Source: Sorangium sp025924095
GTDB lineage: Bacteria; Myxococcota_A; Polyangia; Polyangiales; Polyangiaceae
Length of the DNA: 64,000 nucleotides
NCBI RefSeq assembly: GCF_051521505.1
Contig: NZ_CP150356.1
Coordinates: forward strand, 8,742,001 to 8,806,000
Direction of reading: 5' to 3'
This document shows, in pieces, positions 54,736-63,652 of this stretch; the first letter of the stretch is position 1; each line of letters begins with the position of its first letter. Both the position numbers and the translations under genes were made by a program. The notes under the pieces are model-generated. The model saw only the letters and a list, made by a program, of their open reading frames with translations, made no database searches and was not told the DNA's origin.

Positions 54736-56178
54736 ATGGTAACCGCATCGACGTCCCGCCACCTCACGCTCCCCTTCTTCCTCTCCACCCTGATCGTCGC
54801 GTGCGCCGGAACGACCGACAGCGGTAGCTCGAACGACGGCGCGCCGCCCGACCCGGCGCCTCACCCTGGCCAGGTCCCCGACCAGCAGCCGGCGCCCGGC
54901 GTGAACTCGGCGCCCGATCTCGCGTACCCTGGCAAGGGCTTCATCGTCCACGAATGGGGCACCGACACCGTGGTCGTCGGCTCCGACGGCTCGCTTCAAC
55001 CGGGGCTGCACCACGAAGAGGAGGACCTCCCCGCCTTCGTCTATGACCGGCTCGAAGCCGGCTCGCTCGATGGCGCGACGTCGACGAGCGTCAACGTGAA
55101 AATGGAGACGCCGGTCACCTACTTCTACGCCGAGGAGCCGCTCACCGCGTTCGTCCAGGTCGCGTTCCGCAAAGGGATCTTCACGCAGTGGTACCCCGCC
55201 GTCCGCGAGTTTTACCCGCCCATCTTCGCGCCCAACACCGTTGCCGGCGTGACGACGTACGAGGACCCGGCGTTCGACCCCGAGTTCCCCTTTGGCTCGC
55301 CGATGTGCTCAGAGATGTACAGCCCGAACGCGAACGGCTATCTCGAGTGGGGTGCGTTAGACATCCTCGAGCGCGACAGCGACATCCCCCTGCCCGAGGC
55401 GCCGCTCGATCGGTTCACGTGGGCCCACGCGCGCCAGGTCGGCGCCAACCCGCTCCGCATCGCAGGCGTGCCCGGCGCGACGGAGGCGCCCCAGCACGAG
55501 CGCTTCCTGTTCTATCGAGGGCTCGGCAACTTCGACCTGCCCGTCCGCGTGACGGCCGGTGTCGACGGGGCGATCTCCGCCGAGAACACCCTCGGCGAGG
55601 CGATCGGCACCGCCTTCGTCCTCCATGTTGGCGCCTCGGCGGGCGCGTTCGTCGCGCATCCCGAGGGGATCGCCAGCGGTGGCACGCTCGTCGAGCATGC
55701 CCCCTCGCTCGAGGGAGCTCCACCCCTCGACGAGTTCGTCGAGGCGCTCGGCGCGAGCGTGATCGACGCCCTCGACGCGACCGGCCTGTACCATGACGAG
55801 GCCGTCGCCATGGTGAACACCTGGAAGCGCCAGTGGTTCCGGACGCCGGGCGTGCGGGTGCTCTACCTCGCCCCGCAGGCGTGGACCGACGCCTCGATCC
55901 CGCTCCTCGTCCAGCCCACGCCCGACGCCGTCGTGCGCGTGATGATGCTCCGCGTCGAGGTGCTCTCCCCCGAGACCGAGGCGGCCGACGTCGGCGCGGC
56001 GCGGCGGCTCGCAGACCCGTCCACCGCCGGCGAGGCCGAGCGCCACTTCGACGACCTCGAGCGCTTCGCCGAGCCGCGCCTCCGCCGCGCGCTCGCGCTC
56101 CTCGGCGAGCCCGCGTACGGCGAGCCCCTGCTCGCGCGCATCGCAGCCGGAGCGACGGCGAGCGCCGCGCGCGAGTAA
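54736..56178 (+). CDS. HEWGT-motif lipoprotein of unknown function
   Basis: ATG 54736 follows AGGAGG at 7 bases. The 480-residue product has a lipoprotein signal (lipobox IVAC) and an Asp/Pro/Gln linker. The mature part opens GFIVHEWGTDTVVVGSDGS, close to the FxVHEWGTFT opening of a family of secreted proteins seen in planctomycetes and myxobacteria. Later motifs are VNVKMETPVTYFYAEEPLTA, FLFYRGLGNFDLPVRV and WKRQWFRTPGVRVLYLAPQA. The family function is not known to me; the text is that of a beta-rich extracellular protein. It ends 10 bases before the large kinase-activator gene, so the two are probably cotranscribed. Confidence 0.84.
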   Translation: MVTASTSRHLTLPFFLSTLIVACAGTTDSGSSNDGAPPDPAPHPGQVPDQQPAPGVNSAPDLAYPGKGFIVHEWGTDTVVVGSDGSLQPGLHHEEEDLPAFVYDRLEAGSLDGATSTSVNVKMETPVTYFYAEEPLTAFVQVAFRKGIFTQWYPAVREFYPPIFAPNTVAGVTTYEDPAFDPEFPFGSPMCSEMYSPNANGYLEWGALDILERDSDIPLPEAPLDRFTWAHARQVGANPLRIAGVPGATEAPQHERFLFYRGLGNFDLPVRVTAGVDGAISAENTLGEAIGTAFVLHVGASAGAFVAHPEGIASGGTLVEHAPSLEGAPPLDEFVEALGASVIDALDATGLYHDEAVAMVNTWKRQWFRTPGVRVLYLAPQAWTDASIPLLVQPTPDAVVRVMMLRVEVLSPETEAADVGAARRLADPSTAGEAERHFDDLERFAEPRLRRALALLGEPAYGEPLLARIAAGATASAARE

Positions 56179-56188
56179 CCTCTCCGCC

Positions 56189-59100
56189 ATGCTGCACGCC
56201 CCACGGCGCGAGCCCTTCGTTGCCCATGCTCGGTACGAGCCGGGCGAGATCCTCGGACACGGAGCGCAGGGCGTCGTGGGGCGCGTGATCGACCGCGAGG
56301 CGCGGGGGCGCGAGCTCGTCGCGAAGGTGTTCCGTCAGGGCGCCTTCCGCGAGGACACCCTGCTCGGCGAGTTCGCGCTGCTCGCGCGCCTGCGCGTCCC
56401 CGGCGTGGTGCGGGCGCACGATCTCGGGCGGGACGAGCGGACGGGAGTCCCCTTCCTCGTCGAGGAGTACGTGGCCGGCGACGACGCCGCGGCGTGGGTG
56501 CAGGGGGCTCCGGCCGTCGAACGCCCGGCGCGGCTCGCGCGCGTGCTCGGCGGCGTCGCGATGGCCCTCGCCGCCCTGCACGACGCGGGGTTCGTGCACA
56601 GCGATCTCAAGCCGGCGCACGTCAGGATGCGGCCTCTCGGCGGGGGCGGCGCCGAAGCCGTGCTCCTCGACCTCGGGGCGGCGGTGTCGAGGGCGCGCGC
56701 GCCGGGCGGCGCCGTTGCGTTCACCTCGGCCTTCGCGGCGCCCGAGCTGCTCGCCGGGGGCACGCCTTCGCCCGCGTCCGACCTCTACAGCCTGGGGGCG
56801 CTCGCGTGGTGCTCGGCCGCAAGCCACCCGCCCGGGCCCTGGCGCGCGCGGCGCCCGCTGCGCGACGCCGCCCCGTGGGTCCAGCCGAGCGTGGCCGAGG
56901 TGATCGAGGCGCTCCTCGCCCTGCACCCGCGAGACCGCCCCCCCGAGGCCCGCGAGGTGCTCCGGCAGCTCGGCGTCGCGGCCGCGGAGGCGGGTATCGC
57001 CGTCGGGGCGCCGCCCGCGCCCATCGGGCGGGAACGCGAGCTCGAGGCGCTGCAAAAGGCGCCTTCAGGACGCGTGCGCTACATCACCGGACCGAGCGGC
57101 GCCGGCAAGAGCCACCTCGGCCGCGAGCTCGTGACGCGGGCGCTGCTCGGCGGGCGGAGCGCTCGGTACGTGGCGTTCCCGCGCGAGGCCGACCCGCTCC
57201 TGCCGCGGCTCATCGCGTTCTTCCGGGGCGCCGAGCGCGCGCCGCCGTTCGTGACGCCGCCCGGCGATGGGCTGCCGCTCCTGCTCTTGCTGGACGACCT
57301 GGACCAGGCCCCGGCCGAGCTCCGCGCCGCGCTCGACGCGTACCGGTGCCGGCCGGCGGCGCCCGGCGGCGCGGCGATCGAGGTGGTCGCGACGGTCCGG
57401 AGCGCGCCCGAGGGCGCGGAGTGCGTGGCGCTCGATCCGCTCAGCGACAGGAGCTTCGGCGCGCTGTGCCGCGCGCTCGGCGTGGACGACGAGGCGCGCC
57501 TGCGAGAGGCCGCCGCGGCGTCGGGGAAGAACCCGGGGTGGCTCTTCGCGTCGCTCGGGCGCGTGCCGCTCACGGAGGACACGGCGATCGAGCGTGTGCG
57601 CGGGCTGTCGGCCGACGCCTGCGCGACGCTCGCGGCCATCGCGATCGCGGGCGGCGCCCTGCCCGAGGCGCTCTGCCGTCCCGGGTTCGGGCGCGGCGGC
57701 CGTGCGGCGGTGCGCAGCGGCGGGCAGCCGGCCGCCTCCGGCGAGCGGGCCCTCGGCGAGCTGCTCGCGGGTTCGCTGATCGCGAGGCGGGAGGAGGCGG
57801 CCGGCGCGCTCTACACGCTCTCCGCTCCGGCCCTGGCGAGGGAGCTCGCCGCGGCGCTCGCCACGCCCGAGGTCGCCGAGGAGGTCGCCGCGGCGCTGCT
57901 CGCGGATCCCAGCGCGCCTGCGTCGGCGCTCCTCTCGGCGGCGGCGTCGCCGTGCACGAAAGCCTGCCGCGCGCAGCTCCACGAGCGGGCCGCGGCGCAA
58001 GCGCGCGAGGCCGGCCTGCGGTCGGAGGAGATCGACGCGCTGCTCGCGCTCGGCGAGGACGCGGACCGGAGGACCCCGGGGCTCCTGTGCAGGCTCGAGC
58101 GGCTGACGCGGGACGCGGGCGTGGGCGCGGCGCACCCGCAGGTCGTGGCGTGGCTCGACGAGGCGGCGCAGCGGGACGAGCGGGTGCTCGTGCTCGCGCT
58201 GCGGCGGCGGGCGGAGAAGCGCGCGCGGGATGGGGACGCGACGGCGGCGAAGGAGCAGGCGCTCGCGGCGCTCGCGGCGGCGCGGAGGCTCGGCGGAGGG
58301 GCGGCCGAGGCGTTCGCGCTGTCGACGCTGGGGCTCGTGGCGCTGATGCGCGCCGACTGGGGCGAGGCGGAGGCGTGGCTCGCGGGGGCGCTGGCGAAGC
58401 TGCCCTCGGCGGGCGAGCGCGCCGACGATGTGGAAGAGGTGGCGCGGCTCCACCACAACGCGGGCATCGTCGCCCTCTACCGCGGCCAGGTGGACGACGC
58501 GGTGCGGACGTTCGAGGCATCGCTCGCGGTCAAGCGGAGCCTCGGGGACCGAGCCGGGATGCGGTCGTGCCTGATGAACCTGGGGATCGCGCTCGGGAAG
58601 GCGTCGCGTTACGAGGACGCCTTCCGCGCGCTCGACGAGGCGATGCAGCTCGCGCGGTCGCTGGGTCAGGTGGCGGGGCGCGGCTGGTGCCTGTCGGCGC
58701 GCGCGGACATCGAGGTGCGCCGCGGCGACGCGCGCGCGGCGGAGCGTTGCATCGAGGAGGCGTGGGCGCTCGCGGCGTCGCTCCCTGCGGCGATCCAGGC
58801 CGATCTGGTGATCGCGCGGGCGAACGTGGCGTTGCTCGACGGCGACGGTCCGCGGGCGCTCGCGGCGCTCGCGGCGCTGGAGCCGGGCGTGCGGGCGAGC
58901 GACCCGCTGGTGGACGCGCGGGCCTTGGTGGCGGAGGCGCAGGTGTCCCTCACGAAGCTGCCGGCGGAGCCCCGGCGGGCGGCGCGGGGGGCGATCCGGG
59001 CCGCGCGGCGGGCCCGCGCGGCGATGCTCGCGGAGGTGGAAGCGCAGGCGCTCGACGTGCTGCGCTCGGCGCGGCAGGGCGTGCGGCGGGCGCCGGCCGC

Positions 59101-60937
59101 GGCGGCGGCGCGGGGCGGCGCCCGCCCGGCGCAGGGCGCACCGGCGGCGGCGCAGGGCGCACCGGCCGCGGTAGGCGGCGCGTATGCTGGCCGAGGCATG
59201 ACGGCGGTGGCGAGCGGGGAGGACGACGCGCTCTGGGCATGGCTCGGGTCGGTGGCGGCCGCGGGCGACGGCGCGAACGCGGCCGCGGAGGGCGCCGCGG
59301 AGGCCGCAGTCGGGCTCGCACGCGCCCTCGTGCAGCAGTCGGGGGCGGAGCGCGCGCTGCTCGCCGTGGTCGACGAGCAGGGACGGGTGGCCGCGGCCTG
59401 GGGCGCCGACATCGACGGGATGGAGATCGCCGAGGCGGCCCGGCGCATCACGGCGGACCTGGCGCAGCTTGCGCTGAGCCGGGCCGCGTCCGTCCACTAC
59501 CAGCGCGACGTGGAGACGCCGGGCGGCCGCGGCTCGCGGCTCCTGCTGCGTGGCGGCGCGGACCACGCCTCGATGGGCGCGCGCGCCCTGGCGGCGGGCG
59601 CGGCCGCGCCAGGTCCGGCGCTCCCCGGCGCTCTGCGCGCGCTCGTCGTGATCGAGCATCGGTTCCGCCCGGCGTGCTTCGACGCCGTCACGGAGGCGCA
59701 GGCCGCTCGCTGGGCGTCGCTCGCGGGGCTCTTCCTGCGGATCTTCGCCCGCCCCGGAGCGCCGGACGAGCCCCGCCGCATCGCCCGCCCCGGAGCGCCG
59801 GACGAACCCCGCCGCGAAGGCCTGGCGCCTGCCGGCCTCGCCTCGCTCGCCGAACCCGCGCCCGATCTCCGGCGCGCCGAGACGACCGTCGTGCCCGCGG
59901 CCCCGCTGCGGAGGAGCTTCCCCGACATCCTGGGCCAGAGCGCCGCGCTGCGCCGGGCGCTCGCGCGCCTCGACGCGGCCATCGACAGCGACCTGCCCGT
60001 GCTCCTCACGGGCGAGACCGGCACGGGCAAGGAGCTCTTCGCCCGCGCGCTCCACGATCTCGGCCCGCGCCGTTCGCGCGAGCTCGTCGCCGTCAACTGC
60101 GGCGCCATACCCGACGCGCTCTTCGAGGCGGAGCTCTTCGGCCACGCGCGGGCCTCGTTCACGGGGGCCGAGCGCGCGCGTCCAGGCCTGCTCGCCCGGG
60201 CCGAGGGCGGCACGCTCTTCCTCGACGAGCTGGGGGAGCTGCCGCTCGCGCGGCAGGCGGTGCTGCTGCGGGCGCTGGAGTCACGGCGCTATCGCCCGGT
60301 GGGCAGCGACGACGAACGGCCGTTCGACGTGCGGATCGTCGCGGCCACGAACCGGGATCTGGCGCAGGCGGTCGCCGAGCGGGCGTTCCGGCAGGACCTG
60401 CTCTTCCGCGTGAACGCGCTCGAGATCCACGTCCCGCCGCTCCGCGACCGGGAGGGCGACGTACCGCTGCTGCTCAACGGGTATCTGGCTCGGACGGGCG
60501 CCCCCATCGAGATCGCGCCGGGCGCGCTGGCGGCGCTCGATGCCTATTCGTGGCCCGGCAACGTGCGGGAGCTCGTGCACGTGGTCCAGCGCCTGGCCGC
60601 GCTCGGCGTGGGCCGCGTCGAGCGCGAGCACCTCCCGCGGGCGATGCGAGCGAGCGCGCGCCGGACGCCCACCGCCGCGGAGCGCCCCGCGGCCCCGGCC
60701 CGACCGCCGGCCGGTCCCGTCCCGCCGCCGGCCGCGGGGCGGAGGAGCTCGGGCGAGGCGCTCCGCGTGCTGGCCGAGGACGACGAGCGCGAGCCGATCC
60801 GGCGCGCGCTCGCGGAGACCGGCGGGAACATCAGCCGCGCGGCCGAGCGTCTCGGCATCACGCGCCACGGTCTGAAGAAGCGCATGACGCGCCTCGGCAT
60901 GCGCGCCCCCTCCGGGTCGCAGAGGAAAGCGGAGTGA
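56189..60937 (+). CDS. Ser/Thr kinase-AAA-TPR-GAF-sigma-54 activator chimera
   Basis: The protein has 1,582 residues. Domains: kinase (15-267; GHGAQGVVGRV, AKVF, HSDLKPAH in place of HRD, LLDLGAA in place of DFG); STAND/AAA ATPase (285-560; GPSGAGKSHLG); TPR-like helices (600-960); a low-complexity linker; GAF (1005-1185); an exact 36-base duplication (RPGAPDEPRRIA twice); sigma-54-type AAA+ (1245-1480; GETGTGKE, Walker B LFLDELGELPL); and a Fis-type HTH (1540-1570; GGNISRAAERLGITRHGLKK). The sigma-54 contact loop reads ASFTGA, not GAFTGA. The HRD change to HSD suggests weakened kinase activity. Similar kinase-activator fusions occur in myxobacteria. It lies 10 bases after the HEWGT lipoprotein gene, perhaps its target or sensor. 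Confidence 0.92.
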   Translation: MLHAPRREPFVAHARYEPGEILGHGAQGVVGRVIDREARGRELVAKVFRQGAFREDTLLGEFALLARLRVPGVVRAHDLGRDERTGVPFLVEEYVAGDDAAAWVQGAPAVERPARLARVLGGVAMALAALHDAGFVHSDLKPAHVRMRPLGGGGAEAVLLDLGAAVSRARAPGGAVAFTSAFAAPELLAGGTPSPASDLYSLGALAWCSAASHPPGPWRARRPLRDAAPWVQPSVAEVIEALLALHPRDRPPEAREVLRQLGVAAAEAGIAVGAPPAPIGRERELEALQKAPSGRVRYITGPSGAGKSHLGRELVTRALLGGRSARYVAFPREADPLLPRLIAFFRGAERAPPFVTPPGDGLPLLLLLDDLDQAPAELRAALDAYRCRPAAPGGAAIEVVATVRSAPEGAECVALDPLSDRSFGALCRALGVDDEARLREAAAASGKNPGWLFASLGRVPLTEDTAIERVRGLSADACATLAAIAIAGGALPEALCRPGFGRGGRAAVRSGGQPAASGERALGELLAGSLIARREEAAGALYTLSAPALARELAAALATPEVAEEVAAALLADPSAPASALLSAAASPCTKACRAQLHERAAAQAREAGLRSEEIDALLALGEDADRRTPGLLCRLERLTRDAGVGAAHPQVVAWLDEAAQRDERVLVLALRRRAEKRARDGDATAAKEQALAALAAARRLGGGAAEAFALSTLGLVALMRADWGEAEAWLAGALAKLPSAGERADDVEEVARLHHNAGIVALYRGQVDDAVRTFEASLAVKRSLGDRAGMRSCLMNLGIALGKASRYEDAFRALDEAMQLARSLGQVAGRGWCLSARADIEVRRGDARAAERCIEEAWALAASLPAAIQADLVIARANVALLDGDGPRALAALAALEPGVRASDPLVDARALVAEAQVSLTKLPAEPRRAARGAIRAARRARAAMLAEVEAQALDVLRSARQGVRRAPAAAAARGGARPAQGAPAAAQGAPAAVGGAYAGRGMTAVASGEDDALWAWLGSVAAAGDGANAAAEGAAEAAVGLARALVQQSGAERALLAVVDEQGRVAAAWGADIDGMEIAEAARRITADLAQLALSRAASVHYQRDVETPGGRGSRLLLRGGADHASMGARALAAGAAAPGPALPGALRALVVIEHRFRPACFDAVTEAQAARWASLAGLFLRIFARPGAPDEPRRIARPGAPDEPRREGLAPAGLASLAEPAPDLRRAETTVVPAAPLRRSFPDILGQSAALRRALARLDAAIDSDLPVLLTGETGTGKELFARALHDLGPRRSRELVAVNCGAIPDALFEAELFGHARASFTGAERARPGLLARAEGGTLFLDELGELPLARQAVLLRALESRRYRPVGSDDERPFDVRIVAATNRDLAQAVAERAFRQDLLFRVNALEIHVPPLRDREGDVPLLLNGYLARTGAPIEIAPGALAALDAYSWPGNVRELVHVVQRLAALGVGRVEREHLPRAMRASARRTPTAAERPAAPARPPAGPVPPPAAGRRSSGEALRVLAEDDEREPIRRALAETGGNISRAAERLGITRHGLKKRMTRLGMRAPSGSQRKAE

Positions 60938-60997
60938 ATCCCTCGTGAACGCTCTGCTGACAGAGAAGCAGGCAAAGACAGCATCGGAGGACTCTTT

Positions 60998-62275
60998 ATG
61001 AAGGGCAGCGGTTCCGGAGCACTGAACACGTCGAGGCCCAGGGAGGATCACCATCGAGGCCGCGAGGCGGGAAGAATCGTCCCTCCGATCTTCCCGTGTC
61101 GCCGTCTTCGAGGTCCGAGCTCTCGCCGTGGATCGAGCGGCCGGCTCGCTCTCGCGCTGTTCATCGCGGGCTGCTCGCCCGCGGTCGTCGACGACTCGCC
61201 GGCTCACCTGCCGGACGGCGGAGGTGGCGCCCCCACCACGCCGCCGTCACCCGCTGCATGCGACGCCTCTGCGGCCGACGGTGTCGCGGTCTCCGCCTCG
61301 TACGTCCACGCAGGCGTCCCGCAGGCGCCCGGAGCTCCCCCCTACGCGATCGACGGCTGCTGGCTGGTCTACGTCGCGGCGCCCGAGGCTGGCGACGTGA
61401 GCGGCGATCTGAAGCTGCGTCATCTCGGCACGGGTGAAGAGCTCCTCCTCGCGCCCGCCGCCGAGGCGCCCCGCCGGCCTGCGCTCGCCGGCGATGTCGT
61501 GGTCTGGGAGGCGACGGAAAATGGAACACGCGTGGTGCGCGCGCGCCGGGGCGGCGAGACCGGTACGATCCCCGGCCCGTTCGATCATGCGGGCGAGCCG
61601 CGCGTGGAGGGAGGCGCGGTGGTGCTGACGGGCTGGCTGACCGCGGACGAGGCGGGCGACACGGACGTCTTCCTGTACGAGACCGGCCAGGCGGAGGCGG
61701 TCCGCATCGCGTCCGGCCCGGGGCAGCAGCGCTTCCCGGACATCTCGGCGACGCACGTCGCCTTGGCCGACTTCTCCGAGGATCCCGACGGCCGCTTCGA
61801 CGAGGACGCGCGCGATCTCGCGGACATCGTGGTCTATGATCGACGTACGAGGCGCGCCACCCTGCGCGCCCGGGAGGGCAAACAGGCCTTCCCGATGCTC
61901 GGCGCCGGCGAGAGGATAGCCTATCTCGAATGGGCGCCGGCTCATCCGGAGCCCAAGTTCGAGCAGTTCGAGCTGCGGATAGGAGACATCGTTGCGCCAG
62001 GGAGCGGCGACGCCGTGGCGGCGAGCATCGCGATCGCGAGCGCGCCGTTCGTGCTTCCCGCGGTCCGTGGCGAGCTCGTCGAGTGGGTGGAGCGGCCTGA
62101 GGTGGGCGGCGAGGCGTCCTTACGGCGGAGGCCGGCCGATCTCTCGGCGCCTGCGGTCGAGGTCCCCGGGCTCTCGGGCCTCGAGCTGTTCGGGCCGTCG
62201 GCCTCGGCGACGATCACGGTGCTCGGGGCGCGCTCGCCGGGCGGCGCGCTGGAGCTCCGCGGCATCCCGCGGTGA
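60998..62275 (+). CDS. Propeller-like lipoprotein
   Basis: ATG 60998 has GGAGG 7 bases upstream. The 425-residue product has an unusually long Arg-rich N-region of about 50 residues, then LALALFIAGCSPAVV with lipobox IAGC. The mature part has repeated beta-blade phrases: ALAGDVVVWEATENGTRVVR, GGAVVLTGWLTADEAGDTDV, ISATHVALADFSEDPDG and GERIAYLEWAP. These resemble the TolB/WD40-like propellers of exported proteins. Few cysteines are present. It starts 60 bases after the sigma-54 activator stop on the same strand and could be its regulated output. The long N-region makes the exact start slightly uncertain. Confidence 0.8.
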   Translation: MKGSGSGALNTSRPREDHHRGREAGRIVPPIFPCRRLRGPSSRRGSSGRLALALFIAGCSPAVVDDSPAHLPDGGGGAPTTPPSPAACDASAADGVAVSASYVHAGVPQAPGAPPYAIDGCWLVYVAAPEAGDVSGDLKLRHLGTGEELLLAPAAEAPRRPALAGDVVVWEATENGTRVVRARRGGETGTIPGPFDHAGEPRVEGGAVVLTGWLTADEAGDTDVFLYETGQAEAVRIASGPGQQRFPDISATHVALADFSEDPDGRFDEDARDLADIVVYDRRTRRATLRAREGKQAFPMLGAGERIAYLEWAPAHPEPKFEQFELRIGDIVAPGSGDAVAASIAIASAPFVLPAVRGELVEWVERPEVGGEASLRRRPADLSAPAVEVPGLSGLELFGPSASATITVLGARSPGGALELRGIPR

Positions 62276-62373
62276 TCCACAGGGCCACCTGCCGCGCAGG
62301 CTGGCTCCTCGGCGACGCGGTGCGCGTCCGGGAATGCCACCTCCCGGCGGCGATGGATCTTGCGAGGGGAGTC

Positions 62374-62410
62374 CTTCGCGCAGCGATCCGGCTTCTTTTA
62401 CCTACGCGCC
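62374..62410 (+). repeat. 37-base dispersed direct repeat, copy 2
   Basis: An exact second copy of the element at 54448-54484, in the same orientation. Here it follows the propeller-like lipoprotein by about 100 bases. No inverted repeats or transposase frame border it. Confidence 0.9.
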
Positions 62411-62487
62411 GGGGGGCGCGAGGATGGGGATACCAGAGGACGGGGGCGATGGCCCAGATGGCGTGAGGTGTCTCCCGAGGAACCGCT

Positions 62488-62658
62488 GCCAGGACGGCCG
62501 ACCGGCGCTACACGCGCGAGGACGTCGCGGCGATGTGCGGCCAGGCGGGGCTCAGCCTCGTCTGGGCGAGGCCTGTGGCGCTGGGGATGTGGGAGCAGGA
62601 GCTCGCGGCGGACGATCCGAAGGCGAAGGAGCTTCTGTTTCTGGTGGAGCGGGGCTGA
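62488..62658 (+). pseudogene. C-terminal fragment of a possible SAM-dependent methyltransferase
   Basis: A 57-codon stretch ends in TGA at 62656-62658 and reads RRYTREDVAAMCGQAGLSLV, then WARPVALGMWEQELAADDPK and AKELLFLVERG. The RYTREEVxxLCxxAGL phrase is typical of the last segment of class-I methyltransferases. There is no start codon and no SAM-binding motif upstream (a TGA stands at 62464), so only the tail is present. Confidence 0.4.
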
Positions 62659-62709
62659 GCGATCTCTCGACCGGTTGCTCGTCGGCGCTCCTACCCGTTC
62701 CCTACTCGA

Positions 62710-62832
62710 AGTTCATCTCGACATCCCTCCGGCTCATCTGGACAGCCCCCTCGCCCATCTGGACATCCCGGCCGCTCATCTGGACATCCCCCCGGCCCAT
62801 CTGGACATCCCCCGGCCCATCTGGACATCCCA
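62710..62832. repeat. About six tandem 21-base CATCTGGACATCCC units
   Basis: CATCTGGACATCCC-type units begin at about 62713, 62734, 62756, 62777, 62798 and 62818, so the period is 20-22 bases. Because the period varies, no single frame runs through the array. The minus-strand translation would be MSRWAGG-like and the plus-strand one HLDIPPA-like. The repeats sit in debris between two secreted-protein genes. Confidence 0.85.
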
Positions 62833-63124
62833 CCCCTCGGCCTCGCCTCCCGGGTCCCCCCACCCGCGTCCAGGCGCTGTTCCGTGCTGAACGTCTCCAC
62901 GAACGAGCTCATCCTCGACGCTTCGCGCCGTGCCCCGAGGGGCGCGGGACGCAGGAGGAGGGGTCCAGCAGTCATCATGGCAAAGCAGGGGAAGGACTTC
63001 GAGCGCTGCGTCTAGGTCGCCGCCGAGACGGGGCGGACCGACAACCCGCTGAACATTCCGTACGATATCGCCGGGCGCGAGGCGTGGCCGCCGCGGCGTT
63101 CGTGAAGAAGTACTGGGAGCCCGA

Positions 63125-63390
63125 CGGCGATCGCCGAGCTGCTCCAGCAGCGACGCGAGGATCTCCTGCTCGGAGGCGAAGCGACGCGCTCGTCCTGCCG
63201 ACACCGCGGCCACGCAGACCCCTGCACGCTCGAACGCCTCGGAGACGAGCCGGACGCGGTCCTGTAGACGCCGTATTGACCCATCTTGCCCTTCGCCCCG
63301 ACGACGTGCTCCTGAATGCCGAGCTTCTCGAAGCGAGCATTCCGCTCGCCGACCACGTAGAGCGCGTCACACGCTCGTCTCCGGCGGCGC
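63125..63390 (-). pseudogene. Frameshifted fragment of unknown protein
   Basis: On the minus strand one frame reads CDALYVVGERNARFEKLGIQ, then EHVVGAKGKMGQYGV. At about 63270 a second frame continues RLQDRVRLVSEAFERAGVCV and AAVSAGRARRFASEQEILAS, then LLEQLGD. Both have natural amino-acid composition and could be one protein split by a frameshift, but I recognise no family. The rest of 62833-63652, including a 12-codon MAKQGKDFERCV start at 62978 stopped by TAG, shows no intact gene. Confidence 0.33.
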
Positions 63391-63652
63391 CTCGTGTTCG
63401 CTTGCCCCCTGCTCCGCTACAGAGTTCCGCCCATCTGACGAGTCCGGGTATTGCGAGGAGACCATCCACCTGGCCTGGCCGAGCGGCGCCCCGAGCCCGG
63501 GGCATTGCGAGCTCCTCCTGCCGCGCTCAGCCCCTCCTGCTCCAGCAGGATTCCGACGCTCGCGCCGGCGTCGCCGAATCCATTCTCGGGTGCACGCTCT
63601 CTGCTGAAATTGCTGCTTGACGCCCGATCGCGACATCTCATAATCGTTCTTT

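Noticed and set aside
57065..60145. Minus-strand frame of about 1,026 codons opposite the kinase-sigma-54 gene
   Set aside because: It consists of Arg/Ala/Glu-rich shadow text without motifs. The plus-strand gene has kinase, AAA+, GAF and HTH signatures over the same region.
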